Position numbers and translations under genes: made by a program. Positions 56,000 through 64,000 of a DNA stretch of 64,000 nt are shown here, piece after piece. The first letter of the stretch is position 1, and the number at the start of each line of letters is the position of its first letter. The DNA comes from Sciurus carolinensis. Taxonomy: Eukaryota > Chordata > Mammalia > Rodentia > Sciuridae. The notes beneath the pieces were generated by a model. It made no database searches and was not told where the DNA came from. It saw nothing but the letters and a program-made list of their open reading frames with translations. Where the stretch lies: NCBI RefSeq assembly GCF_902686445.1, contig NC_062224.1:49971156-50035155 (forward strand), in the 5' to 3' direction.

Positions 56000-56050
<51 letters not shown>
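56000..56050 (+). repeat. Compound (CT)n(CA)n microsatellite
   Basis: About 15 CT units directly joined to about 10 CA units. Confidence 0.97.
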
Positions 56051-57287
56051 GAAAAGAGGGACCTCACCATGATCAGTCTGCACCTTAGCAGGTCTACTAG
56101 ACCCGTGACCATCTAAGAGCATGAATGCGTCACAGGGAGGCCTGTCAAAGAAAAAGATGGCAGCAAGAAGAATGATTGGAACACTGGTGGGTGAATTTAG
56201 CAGATGAACTTTGCCTGCTTTGTGACTTTATTAAAGATCAACCCTAACAGTGCAGAACTCCAAGAACAACTTGAAATCTACTCTTTGTGAGACTACAAAT
56301 GTGCTACTCCTACAGTTTACCAGGATGCCATATCATTACCACCATTTCATATATTTTGGTGGCCACAAGTGCAGGCAACCAAATTCCTGTCTTTGATAGT
56401 CCCTCCTGGCCAGGATGTTTCCCAGTGTGGACCTGGTCTCCCTCCACCACTTCACTTGGTCTCATTCCTGCCTCCCATCCAAATGGGTTTTTGGAGAGTG
56501 AGTTGTTTAGATTTACTTTACACAGAGCAAATTGAAGGTTTTTCCATAGTCCCCATGGTGGAAAAAGATTGTGGCCTCCAAAGGACCCATTTGCTACAAG
56601 AAAAGTGACTTCGGGCATCTGAGGCAGGTGTGCTCCACGCCTCTTGCTGGGGAACAGCTGCTTGACTTCTGGAGGGTATGAGCTACTTGGATTCACCCAG
56701 GGATGGGGATTGTTTTGTTTCTCTTCATGTGTAGCTCTTTCCCCATCAGAAACATTTGGGTTTTCATGGTACGTTGTTTCTCAGGCCAATACTTAAGAGA
56801 GAACAGCATGAATATGAATTATGCAATTTGAGCAAAAACTTGTAAAGGCAAGAGGCCAAGCTGCAGAGGCTTATTCAGCCCCAAGGTTTGGCATTATTGC
56901 TGAGAAACCCAAGAGGGTCTTAGCCTGCCCATGCTTTGATTTAAGAGACAAATAAGGGATAGTTGAGTGAGAATAGAATAAAATGCTATAATATCCTTCC
57001 TTTCTCTTTTTGACTCAATTTGTCTATGTTGAGAGGTTGAGGGAAGAAATACCTACTGAGCATTTGTAATTCCTATTCTCAGCTAGTCAAATGAAAATCC
57101 ATTTGCTGAATCCAGGAAGAACTGGAGCTTGAATGAGAATATCAATGCTTTGAAAGTCAAACTATGTAAAGGCAATTTCTGATCCTAAATCAGCACCATA
57201 ATGTCTGAGGAGCATTCTAATGGTCCACGTGCTGTTTAACCAGCTCTGCTATTTCTGGAATAACGCAGATTCTTTCCCAGTCTTTCC

Positions 57288-57289
<2 letters not shown>
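56051..57289 (+). other. FRMD4A intron, unassigned
   Basis: No repeat family recognised. A 128-codon minus ORF (56310-56696) overlaps plus-strand ORFs and has no features. Confidence 0.4.

Positions 57290-57326
<37 letters not shown>
57290..57326 (+). repeat. (TG)n microsatellite
   Basis: About 17 TG units. The 155-codon plus ORF starting at 57293 begins in this repeat. Confidence 0.97.
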
Positions 57327-57328
<2 letters not shown>

Positions 57329-58555
57329 TTATTAGATGAACATAAAATGAGTATTTCCCACCCCTACCTGTTTACACCAAAACATCATTACCACTGTTTG
57401 ACAAGTTCACTGGACCTTGAGGAAAATTTAAAATCTGACCTGTTAATTACCAATCTGCTGACACTGATCCATGATCTTGAACCAGGAGATGTGTTAGTTT
57501 ACCTTGGAGGGAAAGTTGGTGTTGGAGGAAGGGGAAGAACAAGGGAATTCATACCTTTTATGCATACTCAGTACTCGGTTCTACAGCAGGTGCTTAGCAT
57601 TTGGTGGCACCAGCAGATAGTCCAGTATCTCTCTGTCCTCTTTGAACTCCACCAAGGCAGAAATGGGAAACATAGGTTGTCTCACTGGGTTAAATCTTAC
57701 AAAACTCCATTCAAGTTCAAAGGAGAACCCACCATGAAGCCTCCAGTGGTGTCTAATTGAGTCTGTCTGGCTGCTCAGCTAGTATTTTCCACCTGTATCA
57801 TTTCTCATGTCTCTAAAATTGGCAGCTGCTGGAGGCTACTGCCTGGAGTCCCTGTGAGATTCTGAGCCCTGGAGAGGACTATGTACAGACCCAGACCCCA
57901 GAATATGACTACTGAAACCAGGCAAGGGTTGCTGGGGGAGCTCTGCTGAATGAATTCACACTGGGGGTAGGTCTGTAATAGGCTTTGCTTGATCATCTAG
58001 ATCTCACCCTCATCTGTAGCCACATTGTGAAATGACGTCACTGTTCTGACATGGAAAAGCTAATGAATATTTGCATATAAACCCTATTTTATACTGCCTC
58101 AAATGTTCAGGTTATTAAGAATTCAATATTGTACTGAAAGTGTCCCTTCATTAAATAATCAGTTATTGTGAATCTTCTATGTATCAGCCTTCATATTTGG
58201 CATTAATGTCCAAAGTGCTCTAGGATGAAGTTCCTGCTCTTAACTATTCTCTAGTGCAATTCTGTAGTGTTACAGAGGAGAGAAGTGTCCTCCTCTTCTG
58301 TACATAAGGGAAGGAATTCCCAGAGGAAAAAGCATTTTAGGGGGACCTTGTAGGATGAATAGGAGTTTTCCAAGAAGGGAAGGCACAAATGAAGATTTGT
58401 GATAGTTGACCACCACACAGCATACAGCTTCTATTCTTCACAAGTATATTTAGTACCACATAAATTTTAGTTGCTATGCTTATTTTTATTACTCTGGATG
58501 CTAATCTGTTTAGCTTATAATATTTCATCATGGTTTTTATTTGTTGGTGTTTACC
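57327..58555 (+). other. FRMD4A intron, unassigned, with a 142-codon open frame
   Basis: The frame to 57760 stays open for about 142 codons after the TG repeat. I recognise no domain, and the frame has no start codon of its own upstream of the repeat. Not called a gene. Confidence 0.4.
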
Positions 58556-58606
58556 ACCATCAGCATCTAAAAGTATTATTTGCATCAGTATCTAAAAGTG
58601 TTACAT
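58556..58606. repeat. Tandem duplication of about 25 bp (2 copies)
   Basis: CATCAGCATCTAAAAGTATT followed by CATCAGTATCTAAAAGTGTT. Confidence 0.8.
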
Positions 58607-58679
58607 GCCCACATGAATCATGTAAAAAGGCTCATTTGATAGTGATACACATTGTGACAATGTTGGGCACATTAGGAAG

Positions 58680-58870
58680 GTGGACAATAATTCCAACTTA
58701 TTACTTCTTGAGTCCCTACCATGTCCTAACCTCTGTGGTACTTGTTATATACATAATATTTAAATTTTACAACAACCCTATGTGTTGAGTATTTTTGCCC
58801 ATGTTTTGCCGTTGAGATAACTGAGATGTAAAAAATAGCATAGTTACACTGTGTGGGTTACTTACCAGTT
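58680..58870 (-). mobile_element. MIR, antisense
   Basis: TGAGTCCCTACCATGTCCTA, TTACAACAACCCTATGTGTTG and GTTGAGATAACTGAGATG match inverted MIR. Confidence 0.8.
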
Positions 58871-58884
58871 ATTTGTTTAATCAA

Positions 58885-59025
58885 GGGTGAGTTTCTTAAC
58901 CACCCAGTTACTAATTTCCTCATCAGTGAATTGGCACTAATATGAATCTTATACAGAGTTGTTCAAGGATTAATTGAGATGATGTATGTTCATCCTTTGG
59001 CCCAGTGCCAGGTTCCACAATGAAA
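58885..59025 (+). mobile_element. MIR, sense
   Basis: TGAGTTTCTTAACCACCCAG, TAATTTCCTCATCAGTGAAT and GTTCAAGGATTAATTGAGATG match MIR in the opposite orientation to its left neighbour. Confidence 0.8.
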
Positions 59026-60299
59026 GATAGATCGTTTTGGTTATTATTATTATCACAGAGATGAAGGTTAATGATTGGTCACTATTTTATCTGACTCCAA
59101 AGTACACTTGAGTGTTTTAAAAGCAGAGCTCAGATTCAGTGACCAGGCAAATTTACAAAATAAACCAAGTTGTTGGAACAACGTGTGCTATAAACAAATA
59201 AGTGAAGGTCAACATTACACACCATCAAAGGAATTCTTGTAATCATGAGGTGGTGAGTAAATGAGCCAGAAAACAGGAGAAAATAAATACTTCAGAGTTC
59301 TGGATACCAATATATGGAGTCAATCCACCAAATTCCCTTTCTTAGACTTTTCTCATCTTGTTTCATTTCTTTTCGTCCCCCAAGTTTTTTTTTGTTTTTT
59401 TTTTTTTGTTGTTGTTTTTAACATCTGTACCATGAACATAGGGATGGCAAAGTAAAGGGATAAAATAAGTCTGTAATTCGGTTCTCTATGTAATTTCTTG
59501 CACATTTAGCCTTTTACAATCTTGATTATTAACTTCTCCAACCCTGACCATTTGAACTCTGCTGTTTTGACAGTTGCAAAATTTGGCAGAAGCCATTCTG
59601 ATCTGAAACCATTCGAACCCTGAAATTCTCAATTAGTTATTTCCTAATATAACTATAAAATCTAAGGTTGGGAGAAATCTAGCTGAGAAAGACACTGGAG
59701 GGAGACTCCCGTGAGTGACGTTTAGCAAGTGCCACGGTCTGTTCACTCTGCTCTTTGATAAGCCCTTTGAATATGTGAGTTTGAGCTTCCGGCTCACCCC
59801 CAGAACTCGCGAGAGACATGGGTACCCTTTGACAAGGTAGCTCTTGAGTGTCCAATGGCAATATTATTTGGACCGTAGCACCTAAATCTGCCCTGGAGGA
59901 ATGCACTTTGATGTTTTGTCAAACCCCAAGAAACCACTGTTTCTTTTTGTGGCTCTGGCTTAAACAGTGTCTCGGGTTCAACAACCTAAGAAAAGGGAGA
60001 TGGGAGGATCCACCAATCTGTAAAAAGACACTCTGAGAGCGGCTGGCACAGGGAGGGCAATCACTGATATCAATTTTTGCTTGAAGAACTCTGATTTCAA
60101 ATTCTTTCCCCTACGAGACCCATTAACTGGTGAACACTTTTCTACAGATCCCTTTGAACCTTTTGAGATATGTCCTCATCAAACTGGTATCTTTCCAGTT
60201 GTTAAGCTCATCTATGACCTGCAGTCAGTTAATTAAACTGTTAATTTCTCCGTTTATTGTAATTTATTTTTCTTTTTTTGTCCTGGAAGTTTCCCACTT
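59026..60299 (+). other. FRMD4A intron with a poly(T) run
   Basis: T-rich run at about 59384-59418. No gene or repeat family recognised. Confidence 0.4.
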
Positions 60300-60322
60300 T
60301 TTGTGTGTGTGTGTGTGTGTGT
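60300..60322 (+). repeat. (TG)n microsatellite, short
   Basis: About 10 TG units. Confidence 0.95.
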
Positions 60323-60789
60323 TTCACTCCAGTTAGCTTTGGGGGTAAATAAAGAGACCCTCCTGGGAAGTTGGATTAGGATTGATTAGTTTCCCCCTCT
60401 CTCCAATCCTTTCTTAATTTGCTGAACTGCTTCAGCTTCCTCATGGCTAAAGCAGAGGCAGCTGCTCACTTATCAAAGGACCATGGAGGCTTCTGGGTAG
60501 ATCGATGCATCACAATTGCTAATTTGTCTTGTCTGCAAGTAGGGGAGCTGATTTGGTAGCTAGCTGTATGGTCTAGAATAGTCTAGGTCAAGTCCCAACC
60601 CCTTTGGAAAGGTCACTTCCAAATCTTCGTGAATATTCTCTCAAATAGCTTCTTTAATATTAGCTAATTACGTGTCCCTGTAGGAGTTCAGCCAGTCTGA
60701 GTTGGAATTGACTGAGAAGAAGTTACACTGGCTCAGAACACAGACAGATGCAATTATAAAAAAGAGGAGATTAGAAGAGGGAGATGATG
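60323..60789 (+). other. FRMD4A intron, unassigned
   Basis: Nothing recognised. Confidence 0.4.
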
Positions 60790-60945
60790 CTTAATGGGTC
60801 CTGGGGAAGATGGAAAAGTTCTAGAGATTGTGGTGGTGGCCACACAACAATGTGAATGTACTTAATGCCACTGAACTCTTCACTTAAACTGTTTAAAATG
60901 GTAAATTTTATATGACATATATTTTACCAAAGTTATATTACTTTG
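60790..60945 (+). mobile_element. Old L1 3' UTR end, sense
   Basis: GGAAAAGTTCTAGAGATTGTG, ACAACAATGTGAATGTACTT and ATGCCACTGAACTCTTCACTT are the typical L1M 3' end. Confidence 0.88.
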
Positions 60946-61293
60946 CCGGGGCTGTTGTAATGAAGTACCATAGACTAGGTGGCTTAGTGCACAGAAATTC
61001 ATTTTCTCACTGTCTTGGAGGTTGAAGTCTGAGGTCAGCAAGTTGGATTTTTCTGGCAAGTTGGTTTTTTCTCGTAGGTTGCAGAAGGCCATCTCTTCCC
61101 ACTGTGTCTTCACATGAACTTCCTTTGTATCTGTCACTGTCTTCATCTTCTTTAAATGAAGCCTGTTAAATTGGGTCAGGGTCACTGTATGGCCCCATTT
61201 AACTCCATCACCTCTCTGAAGGTCCTATCTCTAATACAGAGGCTAATGCTTAGGCTCATGAGTTCTGAGGGGACACAATTCAGTCTATAACAA
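60946..61293 (-). mobile_element. MaLR (MLT1/MST-like) LTR, antisense
   Basis: GGGGCTGTTGTAATGAAGTAC, CATTTTCTCACTGTCTTGGAG, CCCACTGTGTCTTCACATG and GGGGACACAATTCAGTCTAT are in inverted LTR order. The 101-codon minus ORF lies inside it. Confidence 0.85.
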
Positions 61294-61984
61294 CAATAAA
61301 AGTAGGATGGAATTGGTACTTGAAGGAGTCTGAAACTTCAAACTTTTAACTCACTAGTTCTTAAATGAAGCATGAGAGTTTCCTGTAAGTTTTTAAAAAT
61401 TCACCTACCTAAGGATTTCCAGAATCTCAATACATAGACCTAGGTATTTTGAATTATCTCCCTGAGAGTAAAGCCTGGCAGGACAGGAGAACAGAATGGA
61501 CCTAGTCACTTTCATAGCTAAAACTAAAGCTGTTAGTCAATGGGATGGAGTCTGCTTGGAAATGACTATATTTAAAATTTTATAAATTGATATATGCAAA
61601 TGTAGATTATGTTGTTCATGCGCAAAAATCACTCACAGAGTGGTTTTGCCTCTGGTGGATCTGGTAGAGAGAGAATTTCATTATATGTAGTTAAGATCAG
61701 GATGAAATAAAGCAAAATTGCAGAAGGGGGAATCACCATGAGGCTTTTCCACCAAGCTGAGGTTCCACCAGGGGATGTGGCCTATTCCTTCCCTCCCTCT
61801 GTCTTATTGCCACATTGCACTGCCCTCACCAGCCAGTATTGTCCTTAAAAATAAATGGTCTACTATGTCACATTCCACATGAGGTAGGTAAAGCACTGGT
61901 TTTACTCTAGCTTTTCATCAATTATCACATCCTTCAATATGGCGTGGTAGAGCAAGGATGGCAACAGAAATCAGGAACTATGGG
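61294..61984 (+). other. FRMD4A intron, unassigned
   Basis: A faint MER5-like word set at about 61350-61480; nothing firm. Confidence 0.35.
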
Positions 61985-62275
61985 TTGGTCAGCTTACTCT
62001 TCCAATATGGATGGTGGTGATATTGAACACCTTGGCTCTCTGGGCCTCAGTTCCCTCATTTGTAAGATGTGGACGTGTACAAGGTGGCAGAAATGCTAGT
62101 GGTTATGCATGTGGCCTTGAGTCAGACCCACAAGACTGCACCATCTTAAAAAGTTACGTTGTTTTTGACCCTCAGTTTCTTCAAAATGGGGGAAATAATA
62201 GGCCTTCTCTTATAAAGTTGTTGGGAGGATTAAATGAGATGGTGCCTGTAAACTCTAGCGTACAGTAAGGATCCA
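61985..62275 (+). mobile_element. MIR, sense (diverged, partly repeated)
   Basis: GGCCTCAGTTCCCTCATTTG at the left and CCTCAGTTTCTTCAAAATGG, then GTTGGGAGGATTAAATGAGA at the right. Two MIR-like cores suggest either two copies or an internal duplication. Confidence 0.6.
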
Positions 62276-62492
62276 ACATCAACAATCCATCCAAATTCCA
62301 ACTTCTACTCCAAATTCAGAATATCCTAGTTCTTTGATTTTAAATCACAATTAATTCAATCTGATAACTGAGTAATTGTCTTTCTTGGAAGAAGTATGAA
62401 GAACTTTGTGAGTAGTAAATAAAAACTCCTTGAGTTTAATAGAAGTTGAAAAATTCTACAGTCTCAGGGAAATAGTTTACTTTGATCATAAA

Positions 62493-62835
62493 TACTATGG
62501 TTTGGCTGTGACTCCTAAATTCATGTGTTAGAAACCTAAACCCCAATGCAACAGTGTTGGGAGTTGGGACTCACAGTGACTGGGTCATGAATGTCATTGT
62601 CATGAGTGGATTGTTAAAGAGAAAGTGGATTGTTTTGAAATCAGCCTTCTCTGGTCCCCACCCTCTCTTGTTGCCTCTATCACACCCTTTCCCCTTCAGC
62701 CATGTTATGACTCAGCATGTCAGATGCAGGTGCCTGCCCTTGACCTTCCCAGACTCCAGGACTCTGAGCTAAATGAACTTTTCTTTATAAACCAGTTCTT
62801 CTGTGGTATTCTCTTATAGAGAACAGACTAAGACA
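62493..62835 (+). mobile_element. MaLR (MST/MLT1-like) LTR, sense
   Basis: TACTATGGTTTGGCTGTGAC through CAGACTCCAGGACTCTGAGC and AAATGAACTTTTCTTTATAA to CAGACTAAGACA, the forward LTR start and end. No TSD seen. Confidence 0.85.
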
Positions 62836-64000
62836 GTGTGTGTGGATTGACTCTACCTCATACTTTCTAAATACCCACAGATTGATGCCAGCAGGGCCAC
62901 CATGATGGAATCGAGGCCAATGGTCAGCGTGTCCTGAAAAGGTTCCAACCCTGTTAGATGCATTAGAGAAAAGAAATGTCTATGCCCTACCCAGGTGATG
63001 CACCAAGGAAGCCAAATACAAAAGGGAAAGAAGAGAATTAGAACAGCAACACTGTGATTAATAGAAGAAAGAAATGCATGTATTTCTTCCTGAAAGCATA
63101 AAATTAAAAGCAGAAATTTTTTTTAAAAAATTGCCCTTGTGTTCTCTGAGCTGCTGGTCTCCTTGTAGCATTTGTCAGACAGGAAGAAATCGATTGCTTC
63201 ATTAGACCAGGCGCAAAGCTCTGGGAAACATAAAAATGTGTATAGCCTGTTTCATGTGGTCAGCTGGAAAACACATGTCCTCATTCAGATTCCCAGCCAG
63301 GGGTAAGTGGAATTTTTTTCCCATCTCATTCATAGCACCGCTCAACACATGCCACTTTTTTTGGCTTTTGTTTCTGTTCCTAGGAAAATGGAGTCCAGAG
63401 TCCGTTGCTATTTGTTTATTTCAAAAAAGAATTAAGAGAATAAATGTTTTTAAAGCCGATTTAGAGGAGTGGCCTCTGGGAATGTGGGAAAATGGTTGTC
63501 TTTTCATATTGAATTATGGTAATCTTAGGTGTTTTCAAAATACTAGCCAAGAGAAAAAAAAATTACTAATGGCATTTAAAGTCATGTTCAAAGACTTAGC
63601 CTCAATAGTTATGCTGGGGGCAATTGGAGACCCATCTGAATGTTAGAAATGGTAGTGGGGTAAAGAAGTTCAATCTTGATTTTGGAACTCATTTGTAAGT
63701 TTGAGGAACGGTGGGTAGAGTAGAAAGGGTGATCTAGAAATAAGTTATTTAGTCCTCGGCTGTTAAATTCCTACGAAGGCAATTTCAAGTAAAGGATGTT
63801 CCTTGCATTCAGTTACTGAAGTTAGACTGGGGACCCAACAGGATAGAGCTCTGCTCAGGAGGTCTCCAGTTTCAAACTCAAAGAGCCTCCCTACTGACTT
63901 GAAATGTAGGTACCTGACTTGTCAAAAGAGATCCAGAATATCAGAGAAAGTATGGGGGAACCTTACTGCTGGAAGCTGGGCTGGCCAGGCAGGTCAGGTG
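62836..64000 (+). other. FRMD4A intron at the right edge, unassigned
   Basis: No repeat recognised. A 136-codon plus ORF (63236-63646) crosses splice-like words and has no family features. Confidence 0.4.

Noticed and set aside
57293..57760. 155-codon ORF starting in a TG repeat
   Set aside because: The first dozen codons are the microsatellite; the rest matches no family I know and has no splice or promoter context.
63302..63384. Splice-like pair: GTAAGT near 63302 and a pyrimidine tract ending CCTAG near 63384
   Set aside because: An intron of about 80 bp with no coding sequence on either side that I can recognise; such words occur by chance.
1..64000. A new multi-gene system (defence, biosynthetic or mobile)
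   Set aside because: Apart from one 15-codon exon, all long open frames are explained by transposons or chance; nothing supports a gene cluster.

Overview
The window is mammalian nuclear DNA, most likely from a sciurid rodent (squirrel, marmot or ground squirrel). The main clue is the dominant short repeat: a composite SINE with a 7SL/B1-like left part and a tRNA-derived ID right part ending in an A-rich tail. About twelve copies are present, plus a few stand-alone ID copies. This B1-dID type is known from squirrels and their relatives. Mouse-type B2 and B4 elements were not seen. The 3' ends of lineage-type L1 elements and a set of closely similar MaLR LTRs fit the same picture. No prokaryotic-style operon, CRISPR array, integron or phage is present.

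Only one piece of protein-coding gene can be supported. At 12163-12207 on the + strand there are 15 codons (MAVQLVPDSALSLLM) ending exactly at a GT-GAGT splice donor. They match the start of the canonical FRMD4A protein (FERM domain containing 4A) as I remember it, where the next exon resumes with MTEGRRC. The sequence after 12207 is therefore read as FRMD4A intron. The sequence before it is promoter/5' flank, or an upstream intron of a longer transcript. No other FRMD4A exon was recognised.

Layout. 1-5.6 kb: a SINE, then a long degenerate antisense L1 broken by a younger L1 piece, an MaLR LTR and a 52-bp perfect inverted repeat. 6-10.1 kb: MaLR LTR, nested L1 3' ends, an ID with perfect target-site duplication (TSD), a SINE and a small twin-primed L1. 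10.1-12.2 kb: FRMD4A 5' flank with a GGGAGG tract and a long CT repeat. 12.2-19 kb: repeat-poor intron. 19-31 kb: much L2, a Tigger-type DNA transposon, AT-rich palindromes, and a CpG-retaining ERVK-type solo LTR at 29505-29900. 31-42 kb: SINEs, an L1 3' end, MaLR LTRs, hAT-Charlie pieces, and two related 0.5-kb solo LTRs, one of them inside an older ERVL LTR. 42-48 kb: mostly unique sequence. 48.4-48.9 kb: a repeat-free block that looks like a conserved non-coding element. 48.9-54.5 kb: old antisense L1, then a twin-primed L1 inserted in a MIR and itself hit by a SINE. 54.5-64 kb: mostly unique sequence with microsatellites, MIRs and MaLR LTRs.

I see no new multi-gene system. The points most worth checking are the FRMD4A alternative 5' exon with its overlapping upstream start codons, the young ERVK LTR in the FRMD4A intron, the 52-bp inverted repeat, and two L1 copies with clear 5' inversions. 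Repeat families were assigned by recalled consensus, so names and outer boundaries are approximate (often +/- 20 bp) unless a TSD is given.
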